Shown here in pieces: positions 1-9,855 of a stretch of DNA of 64,000 bases. The stretch lies in assembly GCA_963729075.1 (NCBI GenBank), contig CAVSMU010000005.1:1-64000 (forward strand). The letters run 5' to 3'. The notes below the pieces were generated by a model, which saw nothing but the letters and a program-made list of their open reading frames with translations, was not told the DNA's origin and searched no databases. This DNA is from WHSW01 sp963729075 (lineage in GTDB: Bacteria; Actinomycetota; Thermoleophilia; Solirubrobacterales; 70-9). A program made the position numbers and the translations under genes. The stretch's first letter is position 1, and each line of letters opens with the position of its first letter.

Positions 1-1
1 C

Positions 2-475
2 GTCCTCTACTGGTTCGACTCGCGCGACGAGTTGCTCGGCGAGGCACTGACGTTCGCCGAGGACTCTTCTACGAGCGCTTCTCCGAGCGGCTCGCGGCGC
101 TCGCGGACCCTCGCGACCGGCTCGTGGCGTTGATCGACGCCTCGGTCTCCGGCGACGACTGGGTCCTCTGGGTGGAGCTGTGGACGCGCGCGCTGCGCGA
201 CGAGCGCGTGCGCGAGGCCCGTCAGCGGCTCGACGACCGCTCGCGCCCGCAGATCGCGTCGATCATCCGGAGGGGCGAGGCGGGCGAGTTCGTCGAGCCA
301 ACCCGGATCGCGTCGCGCTCGAGCTCGCGGCGCTGATCGAGGCCTCGCGGTCCAGGTCGCGCTCGGCGACCGCCTCGTCTCGCCGAGCGCTGATGCGGAT
401 GACTTGCGTCGATGTGGCCGAACGCGCTGCTCGAGCGTGGAGCTCGAAGCCCGCGGCGGAGGAGCCGTGGGGTGA
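2..475 (+). CDS. TetR-family transcriptional regulator, C-terminal part, cut by window edge and frameshifted
   Basis: The window opens inside a TetR-type repressor: the first residues (VLYWFDSRDELLGEAL) match the end of the helix-turn-helix and the start of the ligand-binding core. The coding signal changes frame near positions 66, 300 and 340-390, so no single open frame covers it; the central block (LVALIDASVSGDDWVLWVELW) is typical of BetI-like regulators. The apparent stop TGA at 473-475 overlaps the GTG taken as the start of the next gene, so it is probably the first gene of, and the regulator for, the potDBCA operon. The frame changes are single-base and I read them as sequencing errors. 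A second TetR gene of similar type lies near 9 kb. Confidence 0.6.
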
Positions 476-1575
476 CCGAGTCCGCGCGCAGCTGCTGCAG
501 GCCGGCGCCGGCCTGGCGCTCGGCGCCATGCCGCGCTCGCGGGCTGCGGGATCGGGCGCGGCATCCAGGGGGACGTCAACCGGAGTGATCGAGCCGAAGG
601 TGGACGGCGACCTCTTCTACTTCAACTACTCCCAGTACATCAACCCGGCGCTCGTCAAGGAGTTCGAGAACCGCTACGACGTCCGCGTGATCGAGTCCTA
701 CTTCGACTCGATGGAGGGGATGCTGGCGAAGCTGCGGGCGGGCAACGCCTACGACGTCATGTTCCCCACCGCCGAATACGTGCAACGGCTGGTCCAGCAG
801 GAGCAGCTGCTGCGGATTCCGCGGGACAAGCTCGAGAACATCGACAACATCTACGCCTATTTCGACGACCCCTGGTACGACCCCGACTCCGCGCACTCGG
901 TCCCCTACTCGCTCTACATCACCGGGATCGGCTACCGGGCGGACATCCTGGACAACATGACCGGCTCCTGGAACGACCTCGCCAACGAGGAGGCCGCCGG
1001 GCGGATCTACGTGCTCGACGACTATCAGGAGGCGCTCGCCGCGGGCAACCTGCGCAACGGCTACGACATGAACACGGTCGTGGAGTCAGAGCTGGACGTG
1101 ACCAAGGACTGGCTGGTGGACCTGAAGCCGAATCTGCGCGGCTTCTCGGTGGACACGATCACCAACATGTCGAGCGGCAACGCCTGGATCCAGCACCTGT
1201 GGAACGGCGACATCGTCAACATCCGCTACCGCGTCGACGACCCCGAGGCCTACCAGTTCGAGAAGATCACCCAGGACGGCTTCCCGGTCGGCAGCGACAC
1301 GTTCGTGATCCCGGTCAACTCCGAGCACCCGGGCACCGCGCTGCTGTTCATCGACTTCATGCTCGACCCCAAGAACGCGGCGGGGAACGTCAGCTGGAAC
1401 GGCTACCCGATGCCCAACCAGCGGCCAGGACGAGACGTTCGAGAAGCTGGCCAAGGGCGACCCGAACATCGTCGTCACCGTCGACGATCTCGAGGGCGGC
1501 GAGCAGTTCGCCAACCTCCCCCAGGAGGACCGCGAGCTGTGGACCGAGACCTTCCTCGAGGTCAAGGCGTCGTGA
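472..1575 (+). CDS. potD: Polyamine ABC transporter substrate-binding lipoprotein (PotD-like), frameshifted
   Basis: Extracellular spermidine/putrescine-binding lipoprotein. A signal sequence (QLLQAGAGLALGAMP) leads to a lipobox LAGC whose cysteine codon is at 545-547, though the two pieces are in different frames. The mature protein is clear from about 590 (VDGDLFYFNYSQYINPALV), continues through PYSLYITGIGYRADIL and ends in yet another frame after about 1425 (DETFEKLAKGDPNIVVTVDD). At least four single-base shifts are needed to join it. Length and order fit the PotD/PotF family. The GTG start overlaps the upstream regulator's stop; the stop lies 4 bases before potB. Substrate (putrescine, spermidine or another polyamine) cannot be read from the sequence. 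Confidence 0.75.
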
Positions 1576-1579
1576 GCCG

Positions 1580-2437
1580 ATGAGCGAGAACCGCTTCGCG
1601 CACCTGATGCTGGCCCCGGCGGGGGTGTGGCTGCTGCTGCTGTTCGCGGTCCCGCTGGGCATCGTGCTGGCGGTCTCCCTGGGGACGACGGACCCGGTGT
1701 ACCAGGCGGTGTACGGCTGGCACCCGCAGAACTTCGCCGACGTGTTCGACCCGCTGTTCGCGCCCGTGCTGCTGCGCTCGGTCGGCTACGCGCTCGCCAC
1801 CGTGGTCTCTGCCTGCTGATCGGCTACCCGATCGCCTACTACATCGCCCGCTTCGGCGGTCGCTGGAAGACGTGCTGATCGCCGTCGTGGTGCTGCCGTT
1901 CCTGGTCAACTACCTGGTTCGCACCTACGCCTGGGTGGCGATGCTCTCCGACGAGGGGCTGGTCAACGGGATCCTCACGACCTCGGCATCGCCGAGAACG
2001 GGATCCGGATGGTCAACACCCCGTGGGCGGTGATCGGCGGCCTGGTCTATGGCTATCTGGCGTTCATGATCCTGCCGCTGTACGCGGCGCTCGACCGCAT
2101 GGACCCGTCGCTGATCGAGGCCGGCAAGGACCTCTACGGGACCCGCTGGCAGACTTTCTGCCACGTCACCTGGCCGGCGGCCTTCCAGGGGGTGGTCGCC
2201 GGTTGCGTACTCGTCTTCCTCCCCGCGGTCGGCGACTTCGTCTCCGCCCAACTGCTCGGCGGGCCGGACACCTACATGGTCGGGAACCTGATCCAGCAGC
2301 AGTTCTTCGAGGCCAAGAACTGGCCGTTCGGCGCCGCGCTCACGATCGTGATGATGCTGTTCCTGTTGATCTGGATGCTGATCTACCTGCGCTCGGCGGC
2401 GGGGCCCCGCGGAGGCGTCAGGTGGGGGCTGCAGGAT
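1580..2437 (+). CDS. potB: Polyamine ABC transporter permease (PotB-like), frameshifted
   Basis: First inner-membrane permease of the operon. It starts MSENRFAHLMLAPAGVWLLL, with the first membrane helix directly after a short cytoplasmic tail. The frame changes near 1815, 1876, 1985 and 2410; the pieces join to a normal PotB-type permease of about 285 residues with several hydrophobic helices. The cytoplasmic coupling loop that contacts the ATPase (EAGKDLYGTRWQTFCHVTWP) is visible near 2115-2175. It precedes potC with essentially no gap; the exact end is uncertain because of the last frameshift. Confidence 0.75.
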
Positions 2438-3249
2438 GGTTGCGAGGGCCGGTGGCGCGGCGAGCTGGGCGGCCCATCCGTTCGACAGGCCGCGCTTCCT
2501 GCGCGTGTTCTTCGCGGTCTACCTGTTCTTCTGTTCGCGCCGCTTCGTCGTGATCCTGTTCTCGTTCAACTCGATTAAGTCGCTGAAGAACTTCGCCGGC
2601 TTCTCGCTGCAGTGGTACGAGGAGTTCTTCAACGAGCCGACCCTGCGCGACTCGCTCTGATGTCGCTGGAGATCGGCTTGCTGACGATGCTCGCCGGGAC
2701 CGTGATCGGGACCGCGCTGGCGATCGGCCTCGTGCGCTCGCGGGCGCGGGTGGGCGCCGGGTAGCAACATCCTCATGCTGGTGCCCTTGGTCGTGCCCGA
2801 GATCGTCGCCGGGATCTCGGCGCTGCTGATCTTCAGCCAGGTCGGGATCGCGCTCTCGCTGCTCACGATCATCATCGCCGACATCACCTTCTCGATCTCG
2901 TACGTGACGATGATCGTGCGCGCGCGGATGGCGTCGATCAACCGGGAGGTCGAGGATGCCGCGATGGACCTCGGGGCCACGCGCTTGCAGGCCGTGCGCC
3001 TGGTGGTCGTGCCGGCGCTCTGGCCCGCGGTGCTCGCCTCGGCGCTGCTGGTATTCGCGCTCTGCTTCGACGACTTCGTGCTCGCGTTCTTCACCACCGG
3101 GGAGGACATGCAGCCGCTGCCGGTCCGGATCTGGTCCGCGATTCGGTTCGGGCTCTGGCCGACGATCAACGCGATCGGGACCTGATGATGGTGGTGTCGT
3201 TCCTGATCGTCGCCTGGCCATCGCGCTGCCGCGCTCCTGGCCGACGTGA
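2436..3249 (+). CDS. potC: Polyamine ABC transporter permease (PotC-like), frameshifted
   Basis: Second permease of the transporter. It begins with a short basic segment and a strong first helix (FLRVFFAVYLFF), then the periplasmic stretch typical of PotC (KNFAGFSLQWYEEFFNEPTL). The coupling motif EDAAMDLGATRLQAVRLVVV is intact near 2950-3010. Single-base shifts occur near 2658, 2765, 3181 and 3212; the last piece ends AIALPRSWPT. Rejoined, it is about 270 residues, normal for PotC. The next gene, the ATPase, follows after about 85 bases. Confidence 0.75.
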
Positions 3250-3335
3250 GAGGAGAATGTTTGTTCGGAAGAGAGGCCGCATGACGCGAACGAGCGCGAC
3301 CAAGGACTCACCGCACAGGCGGCAGCGGCGACTCG

Positions 3336-4404
3336 ATGGCAGAGGCAATCGGAATCCAGAACGTGACCAAGCGCTTCGGCGAGCACGTCGCGGTCGACCA
3401 GGTCAGCCTGGAGATCGCCGAGGGCGAGTTCTTCTCGCTGCTCGGCCCGTCGGGCTGTGGCAAGACGACGACGCTGCGCATGCTCGCCGGGTTCGAGCTG
3501 CCCACCGAGGGCACATTTTGCTCGAGGGCCAGCCGGTCGAGAACGTCCCTCCCTACAAGCGCAACGTCAACATGGTGTTTCAGAGCTACGCGCTCTTCGA
3601 CCACCTCGACGTCTCCGGGAACGTCGCGTTCGGCCTCAAGCGCCGCAAGGTCGACAAGGCAGAGGTCGGGCGGCGCGTCGCCGAGGCGCTCGAGCTCGTC
3701 AACCTCTCCGGCCGCGGGGCGCGCCACGCAACGAGCTCTCCGGCGGCCAGCGCCAGCGCGTGGCGCTGGCGCGGGCGCTGGTCAACCGGCCGAAGGTGCT
3801 GCTGCTCGACGAGCCGCTCGGGGCGCTCGACCTGAAGCTGCGCCGCCAGATGCAGGTCGAGCTGAAGCAGATCCAGCGCGAGGTCGGGATCACCTTCGTC
3901 TACGTCACCCACGACCAGGAGGAAGCGCTCTCGATGTCGGACCGGATCGCGGTCATGCACGAGGGGCGCGTGATGCAGTGCGGCGCGCCCGAGGACGTCT
4001 ACGAGCGCCCCAGCGAGGAGTTCGTCGCCGGCTTCATCGGGATCTCGAACCTGATCACGGGCACGGTCGAGGACGGCGGCAAGGTGCGGATCGCGAACGG
4101 ACTGCGCATCGACGCCCCGTTGCCCGACGGGGTCACGCGCGGCGACACGGTCAACCTCTCGGTGCGCCCGGAGAAGATCGCGGTCGACGACGACGTCGAG
4201 GCGGGGATGGTGAGCCTCGACGGCACCGTCGAGGCACGCGTCTACCTCGGAGTCTCCACGCAGATCACGGTCTCGCTCGGCAACGGCGATCGGGTCGTCG
4301 CGCTCGAGCAGGCGACCTACCGCTCCAGCGCCGACGACCGCTGGGAGCCCGGCAGCAGCGTGAAGCTCGGCTGGCATCCCGAGCACTGCCTCGTGCTTCG
4401 CTGA
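3336..4404 (+). CDS. potA: Polyamine ABC transporter ATP-binding protein (PotA-like), frameshifted
   Basis: ATPase subunit powering the PotBC permease. Walker A (LLGPSGCGKTTTLRMLAG) is in the first frame, the Q-loop region (VNMVFQSYALFDHL) in a second, and the signature LSGGQRQRVALARAL, Walker B (VLLLDEPLGALD) and H-loop (FVYVTHDQEEAL) in a third; the shifts are near 3515 and 3725. The C-terminal TOBE regulatory domain (VNLSVRPEKIAVDDD) is complete. Rejoined length is about 355 residues, as expected. The start ATG at 3336 opens directly with the nucleotide-binding domain. The stop is one base before the TTG of the amine oxidase, so the two are probably co-translated. Confidence 0.8.
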
Positions 4405-4405
4405 A

Positions 4406-5620
4406 TTGAGCCGCCGGGTCGTGGTCATCGGCGCCGGGCTCGCCGGGCTGGCCGCCGCCGACGATCTCTCGCGCGGCGGCGCGGAGGTCGAGGTCGTCGA
4501 GGCGCGCGAGCGGGTCGGTGGGCGGACGTGGTCGCGGCTTCTCCCGAACGGAGCGGTGATCGAGATGGGGGCGGAGTTCGTCCTCGCCGGCAACAGCGCC
4601 GTGCGCGCGCTCGCGCAGGAGCTCGGCCTCGGGCTCTGGGACAAGGGGATGCGCTACGGCGACCGCGAGCCGCGCGGAGGGATCGGGACCACGGCGGCCG
4701 GGCTGGCCGACGCCGTGCGCGCAGCCGACCGGGGGGTCGCGGCCCTCGATGGCCGCCGATCGGTGCGCGAGCTGCTCGACTCGCTCGAGATCGAGCCCGG
4801 CGCTCGCGAGGCGATCCTCGCCCGCGCCGAGATCTCGTCCGCCTCGTCCGCCGACGACATCCCCGCCACCGACCTCGCCGGCCTGGCGCACATCGACACC
4901 GAGCCGGCGCCGAGCGTCGCGGGCGGCAACCAGGGCCTCGCGCTCGGCCTCGCCGAGCGGCTGGGCGAGGCGGTGCGGCTGGGCGACGCGGCGGCGCGTG
5001 GTGGAGTGGGGGCGCCGGCGGGGTGCGGGTCGAGACCGACGGCCGGCCACGCGTAGCGTCGCCGACGCCGCCGTCGTCGCCGTGCCCGGCCGGCGTGATC
5101 GACCGGATCGAGTTCGCGCCCGCGCTGCCCGCCGGCAAGCGCGACGCCTTCGCCCGGGTGCGCTACGGGCACGCGGCGAAGCTGTTCGTCCCCCTGCGCG
5201 AGCCGGCACCGGTCGGCGCGGTGATGAACGTCCCCGAGCGCTACTGGTGCTGGACCGCGACCGGGCCCGACGAGGAGACGATGCCGGTCGTCAGCTGCTT
5301 CTCCGGCTCGCCGGCGGCGCTCGAGCGCCTCGGCGTCGCCGACGGTCCCGGCGCCTGGCTCGACTCGCTTGCGGCCCTTCGACCGGACCTCGCGCTCGAC
5401 CCGGCCGGCGCCGTGCTCTCGGCCTGGGACGAGGATCCCTGGGTCGGCGCCGCCTACTCGATCTCGCCGGAAGCCGGTCTCGCGGAGGCGCTCGCCGAGC
5501 CGGTCGGGCCGCTCGCGTTCGCCGGCGAGCACATCGGCGGTCGCTTCAACGGGCTCATGGAGGGGGCGATCCGCAGCGGCCGTGCGGCCGCGGCGCCTGG
5601 ACGCTCTGGACGTGATCTAG
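4406..5620 (+). CDS. Flavin monoamine oxidase family protein (putrescine oxidase-like), frameshifted
   Basis: FAD-dependent amine oxidase that would oxidise an imported amine to an aldehyde, ammonia and peroxide. The dinucleotide-binding motif VVVIGAGLAGLAAADDL opens the protein, followed by ERVGGRTWS; the C-terminal FAD-contact segment LAFAGEHIGGRFNGLMEGA is near the end. The frame changes near 5010-5040 and again near 5590; the corrected end is ARRLDALDVI. The TTG start sits one base after the potA stop. Its place as last gene of a potDBCA operon suggests a polyamine such as putrescine as substrate; this is inference, and a general monoamine oxidase is possible. Its stop shares the four bases CTAG with the stop of the convergent gene. 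Confidence 0.7.
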
Positions 5621-6853
5621 CCGCCTGAGACGAGCGCCAGACCCGGCCTCGTCGAGCCGCCGCGCGTGGGTCGAGTTCGTGAGCACGACGATGCCGCGGC
5701 CGGAGTCGGGGCCGAACCCGATGAAGCTGCCGAAGCCGCCGGTGCCGCCGTTGTGCCAGACGACCTCGCGCCCTTCGACGTCGGTGGTGATCCACGCGAG
5801 CCCGACCCTGGAGCCCTGAAGCCCCGAGCCCAGGAGCCGGCCGATGGCGGAGGGCTGCAGCGGCACGCGCGGCTCGTGCGTCATCCGGATCGCGTCGGCG
5901 AGCGGGGTCGAGTCGGGTCGCATCTGAGCCTCCAGCCAGCGCGCCATGTCCGCGGCGGTGGAGACGATGCCGCCCGCGGGGGCGATCGCCGCCAGATCCC
6001 ACGGCGGCACCCCGAACGCGAACTGGTCGTGACCGCGGGCTGCGCGCGGATCGCTCTCGTCGAGGGTGGCGACAGCAGTCTCCCGAAGGTCGAGCGGGTG
6101 CAGGATCCGCTCCGCGATCAGGTCGGCATAGCCCCGGCCCGCGGCGCGAGCGAGCGCATGCCCGAGCAGGGCGACGCCGAAGTTCGAGTACCGCGCGGTC
6201 TCGCCGAGCCCCGAGCGCGGCCGCGTCCGGCGCGCCGCCGCCTCGAGGCGGCGGTCGTCGAAGCCTCGATAGGGATCCGGGGACTGGAGGATGGCCCGCG
6301 GGATCAGGTCCCGCGGCAGCCGCGGCATTCCCCCGGAATGGGTGGCGAGGTCGACGAGCGTGACCTCCTCGCCCGCGCGCGTGGCGGGCACGCCGGGGAC
6401 GTACTCGGCGACGCGATCGTCGAGGGCGACCTCGCCGCGGCCGACCATCTCGGCGAGCAGAGTTGCCGTGAAGGTCTTGGTCACCGACCCGATCTCGAAC
6501 CGGGTGTCCGGGTCGAGCGAGCGATCGGTCCCCGAGGTCCCCCAGGCTCCCTCGGTGCGGCGCTCGGGCTCGATCAGGACCGCGACCGCGCCGCGGACGC
6601 GCCCGGCGACCAGGCGGGCGACCGGCGCGAGCCGCGGATCGCCCGCCCGATCCTCGGCGCCGGCGCGCCGGGCGACGACGAGCCCGTGCACGAGGCCGAT
6701 GAGCACCGGCACCGCGGAGGCAGCCAGCAGCACCCCGCTTCCGTACACGATTGCCGCCGGCGGGTCGGCGCCGAGGGCGTCGACGATCGTGTGCACGAGC
6801 CCGACGAGCACGCCGGACCAAAACAGCGGCGCCCAGGCGCGCAGGACGGTCAT
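5617..6853 (-). CDS. Membrane-anchored serine hydrolase, beta-lactamase/class C family
   Basis: Two or three hydrophobic helices at the N-terminus (residues about 8-60) are followed by a beta-lactamase-fold domain. The class C catalytic motifs are present: SxxK in IGSVTKTFTATLL, Y-x-N in ARYSNFGVALL, and HxG-like HNGGTGGF near the end. Such proteins act on D-amino-acid peptides or esters outside the membrane; the substrate cannot be told. As written the frame runs on to 5555, but a one-base correction near 5640 gives a natural end (RRLDEAGLALVSGG) at the CTAG shared with the amine oxidase. A -10-like TAGACT at 6868-6863 lies 9 bases before the ATG, suggesting a nearly leaderless transcript. 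Confidence 0.75.
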
Positions 6854-6865
6854 CGGGCGCCGAGT

Positions 6866-7732
6866 CTATGCCGGTTTACGCGGGCGGATCCGGCCGCCCT
6901 CGTACATCGGCAGCTCGACGCCCGCGGCGGCGCCCTCGTCGAGCTGCGTCCACATTCGCGACACCCCGCCGGTGCCGAACCGGCGGACCCGCGTGACCGC
7001 GTCGAGGTCGAGGACGTCCGAGACGAGCTCCTCGCCCGAGCCGGCCGCGACCCGCACGCGCCCCTCGGGGTCGGCGACGATGGTGCGCCCCAGGGCCGCC
7101 GGCGACGCCGCGTTGAGGTTGACCACGTAGAGCTGGTTGAAGATCGCGTTCGCGCGGGCGGTGATCAGCTCCGCGTCGCGGTCGCTGGTCGTCGTAAGCG
7201 TCGGCTGCAGGACCACCTCGGCGCCCATCCAGGCGAGCTGGCGAAACGCCTCGGGGAAGAACCCGTCGTAGCAGATCGCGAGCCCGATCCGGCACAGGCC
7301 CGGGATCTCGAAGGTCACGAACCGGTCCCCGGGCGCCGTCGACTCCAGGGGCTGCCATGGAAACGCCTTGCGGTAGGTCGCGACGAGCTCGCCCTCCGGC
7401 GAGACGGCCACAGCGGTGTTGTGGACGCGGCCATCGGCCGCGCGCTCGTAGACCGAGCCCGGCACCAGCCAGAGGCCCGTCTCGACGGCGACCTCGGCGA
7501 GCCGGTCCGTGAGCGGCCCCGGGATCTCCACCGCGACCTCCGCCGGGTAGCCGGCCGATTCGTCGAGCAACCGCGGCGGCGCCGAGAGGTGGAGCTCGGG
7601 CAGCAGCAGGAGCTGGGCGTGGGGGATCGTCCGCCGCAGCGTCACGGCCGTGCGGGCGAACCGCTCCAGCGTCGCATCGGGGTCGCGGAAGGCCGGGACG
7701 GTCTGGAGCGCCGCGATCGAGAGCGTGCGCAC
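6866..7732 (-). CDS. Carbon-nitrogen hydrolase (nitrilase superfamily amidase)
   Basis: Complete 288-residue amidase. The catalytic triad of the superfamily is readable: Glu in LLLPELHLS, Lys in TYRKAFPWQ and the nucleophilic Cys in GLAICYDGFFPEAF. The enzyme would hydrolyse a carboxamide or carbamoyl group. It lies 2 bases after the lone potD-type gene on the same strand, so the pair is probably one operon. N-carbamoylputrescine amidase or a gamma-glutamyl-polyamine amidase would fit that context, but the sequence does not decide the substrate. No frameshift is needed. Confidence 0.75.
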   Translation of the reverse strand: MRTLSIAALQTVPAFRDPDATLERFARTAVTLRRTIPHAQLLLLPELHLSAPPRLLDESAGYPAEVAVEIPGPLTDRLAEVAVETGLWLVPGSVYERAADGRVHNTAVAVSPEGELVATYRKAFPWQPLESTAPGDRFVTFEIPGLCRIGLAICYDGFFPEAFRQLAWMGAEVVLQPTLTTTSDRDAELITARANAIFNQLYVVNLNAASPAALGRTIVADPEGRVRVAAGSGEELVSDVLDLDAVTRVRRFGTGGVSRMWTQLDEGAAAGVELPMYEGGRIRPRKPA

Positions 7733-7734
7733 GC

Positions 7735-8856
7735 TCAGCCCACGAGCGCTTGCTCGAACGCTTCGGTGACCTCCGCACCCTGCTCGCCGCCGAGCACCGG
7801 CTCGAACGTGCAGTCCTCGGTGTATGCCTCGCTAGGGAAGATCAGCTGATTGCGCGCCAGCGCCGGGTCGCGTTCGCGGAGGATCTCCTTCACCCCCTCG
7901 ACGGGTGTGACGTAGTTGACGTACTCGGCGATGTCCGCTTGGACCTCGGGGTCGTAGACGTAGTTGATGAACTCGAGCGCCGCCTGCGGATCGGGCGCGC
8001 CGACCGGGATCTCCATGCTCGTCGACCACAGCATGCAGCCCTCACGAGGCATCACGAACTCGATGTTCGGGTTGTCGTTCTGCATCTGCACCGCGTCGCC
8101 CGACCAGCCGAGCGCGATCGCAGTGTCGCCGGTCGCCAGGTCCTTGATGTAGTCGTTGCCCGTGAAGTCGCGGATCTGGCCGGAGTCCGCCGCCGCGGCG
8201 ATCTTGTCCACGGCGGCCAGCCATTCGTCCGTCGACGCGGTGTCCGGGTCGATGCCCATGCACTTGAGCGTCATCGGCACCGAGTCGCGCAGCTCGGTGA
8301 GCATCGTCACCCGGCCCTTGTAGCGCGGGTCGAAGAGGTCGCAGATCGAGTCCGCGTCGGGCGCCAGATCCTTGCGCACGATCAGCCCGGTCATCCCGCT
8401 CTGCCACGGGACGGTGAACTTGCGCTCCGGATCGGCCGCGGCCCCGCGCAGGTTCGGGATCAGGTTCTCCTCCACGTTGGGAAGCTTCGAGTAGTCGAGC
8501 TCGTAGAGGTAACCCTGGTCGTACATCTTCGCCGCGAGCCAGTCGCTGAGCGTGATCAGGCTGCGGCCGCCCGACTCGCCCTGGGCCAGCTGGGGACGCA
8601 GCTTGCCGTAGAACTGGACGTTGTCGTTGATGTCCTCGACGTACTCGACGTCGATCCCGGTTTCGCCCTCGAACTCGGCGATCGTGCCGTCCTTGCCCGG
8701 GTCGATGTACAGCGGCCACTGGGAGATCGTCAGCTCGTCCGTGGCCTTGCCCGCGGGCACCATGCCGACCGACTCGGCCTCGCCGCTGGATTCGATCCCG
8801 TTCTCCTCGCCGCAGGCGGCGAGCACCAGCGACGCCACGGCCGCGACGGTCGGCAT
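7735..8856 (-). CDS. Polyamine ABC transporter substrate-binding lipoprotein (PotD-like), orphan copy
   Basis: Intact 373-residue extracytoplasmic binding protein. A lipobox (VLAAC) ends a very short signal peptide; the mature part contains ELTISQWPLYIDPGKDGTIA and GYLYELDYSKLPNVEENLI, typical of PotD/PotF. No permease or ATPase is beside it, so it may serve one of the two complete transporters nearby. The ATG leaves a signal sequence without positive charges. In-frame codons upstream (I-Q-I-K-R-I, back to a CTG near 8877) would supply them, so the real start may be an unusual codon inside the palindrome, or the leader may contain an indel. Divergent from a TetR gene, which probably represses it. 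Confidence 0.8.
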   Translation of the reverse strand: MPTVAAVASLVLAACGEENGIESSGEAESVGMVPAGKATDELTISQWPLYIDPGKDGTIAEFEGETGIDVEYVEDINDNVQFYGKLRPQLAQGESGGRSLITLSDWLAAKMYDQGYLYELDYSKLPNVEENLIPNLRGAAADPERKFTVPWQSGMTGLIVRKDLAPDADSICDLFDPRYKGRVTMLTELRDSVPMTLKCMGIDPDTASTDEWLAAVDKIAAAADSGQIRDFTGNDYIKDLATGDTAIALGWSGDAVQMQNDNPNIEFVMPREGCMLWSTSMEIPVGAPDPQAALEFINYVYDPEVQADIAEYVNYVTPVEGVKEILRERDPALARNQLIFPSEAYTEDCTFEPVLGGEQGAEVTEAFEQALVG

Positions 8857-8857
8857 G

Positions 8858-8888
8858 ATTCTTTTAATCTGAATCAGATTTTAAGAAT
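8858..8888. promoter_or_regulatory. 31-bp AT-rich palindrome, probable TetR operator
   Basis: Inverted repeat centred on 8873: the core AATCTGA-A-TCAGATT is perfect, and the outer arms (ATTCTT / AAGAAT) extend it to 13 of 15 matching pairs. It fills the gap between the divergent potD-type gene and the TetR regulator and is strikingly AT-rich against its surroundings. The position, abutting the potD start, is what a repressor site would have. Binding by the adjacent TetR protein is inference. Confidence 0.7.
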
Positions 8889-8951
8889 ATGTCTGTGCGA
8901 GTTGGCTTGTCAAGGGCGTTTTCTGCCAGTTCGCCGGATATCGTTCAGGCT

Positions 8952-9599
8952 ATGCGGCGGAAGGATCAAGGGCGTCGGCGCGCCCAGCTCGCCGAGGCGG
9001 CGCGGGCCGTGCTGCTCGAACGCGGCGCCGTAGGCCTACGGGTCAAGGACGTCGCCCAGCGCTCGGGGCTGTCGCCGAGCGCGGTCCTCTACTACTACCC
9101 CGACCTCGGCGATCTTCTGCTCGACGTGTCGCGCGACGCGATGCGCCGCTACACGGAGCGCCGCGCCGACGCGATCCGCGAGCTCGCCGATCCCGCTGAC
9201 CAGCTGCGGCGCATGATCTCGCTGGGGGTCCCCACCGGCCCAGACGACGAGGAGAGCAGGCTTCTGTACGAGCTCGACGCGCTCACCGGCACCAGCGAGG
9301 TCTTCGCAACGCTCTCGGCCGCGTTCTTCGACCGCCAGGCGCTGCTCTACGAGCGCGTGCTCGAGCGGGGGGCGGGTGCCGGAGCGTTCGAGCTCCGCGG
9401 CGAGGCCGAGACGTTCGCGCGCGGCCTGGTCGCCCTCGAGGACGGACTGGGCCTCCAGGTCGTGCTCGGGCATCCGGAAGTCGATGGAGCCGCCGCCGAG
9501 CGGATCCTGCTCGCCTGGGCGAGCGCCGCCACCGGCATCGACCTCGGCGACGCCTACGCGGTCGCCAGCGAGTCGAAGTCCAGCCCGAGGTCGGAGTAG
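8952..9599 (+). CDS. TetR-family transcriptional regulator
   Basis: Intact 215-residue repressor. The N-terminal helix-turn-helix (LRVKDVAQRSGLSPSAVLYY) is complete and the C-terminal helical ligand-binding domain follows. I chose ATG 8952 (MRRKDQGRRRAQLAEAARAV), since family members start just before this basic helix; an in-frame ATG at 8889 would add a 21-residue tail and overlap the palindrome. It is divergent from the potD-amidase pair and convergent with the oxidoreductase remnant, whose 3' end it overlaps by about 45 bases. It probably senses a polyamine or a derivative (inference). Confidence 0.85.
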   Translation: MRRKDQGRRRAQLAEAARAVLLERGAVGLRVKDVAQRSGLSPSAVLYYYPDLGDLLLDVSRDAMRRYTERRADAIRELADPADQLRRMISLGVPTGPDDEESRLLYELDALTGTSEVFATLSAAFFDRQALLYERVLERGAGAGAFELRGEAETFARGLVALEDGLGLQVVLGHPEVDGAAAERILLAWASAATGIDLGDAYAVASESKSSPRSE

Positions 9600-9841
9600 A
9601 TCACCTCCGCGGCGTTGCGCCCGGAGGCCATCGAGACGCCGGCCCCGGGGTGGGTCCCGGAGCCGCACAGGTAGACGTTCGGAACCGGGCTCCGGTAGTG
9701 CGCGAGCTCGGGGATCGGGCGCATGAATCCGGTCTGGTGCGGGACCATGGCGCCGTGGGGGATCGTCCCGCGCACCGAGCTCGAGAGCTTGCGCTCGAGG
9801 TCGACGGGCGAATGCACGACGACCGCGTCTGGTTCGCGCGC
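9554..9841 (-). pseudogene. C-terminal remnant of a phytoene desaturase-like FAD oxidoreductase
   Basis: Only the last 95 residues or so of a roughly 500-residue FAD-dependent oxidoreductase are present: VPNVYLCGSGTHPGAGVSMA is the hallmark C-terminal FAD-contact segment of the phytoene desaturase/CrtI-like family. An in-frame stop at 9842-9844 and the end of potC only 14 bases further leave no room for the N-terminal part. Either a large internal deletion occurred here or the assembly lost about 1.3 kb. The likely original gene was the last member of the leftward potADBC operon. Confidence 0.7.
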
Positions 9842-9855
9842 TCACCGGCGGGCGA

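Noticed and set aside
5666..7849. Very long open frame on the + strand opposite the serine hydrolase and amidase genes
   Set aside because: Its translation is Arg/Gly/Ala/Asp-rich without motifs and lies antisense to two clearly conserved genes; a GC-bias shadow.
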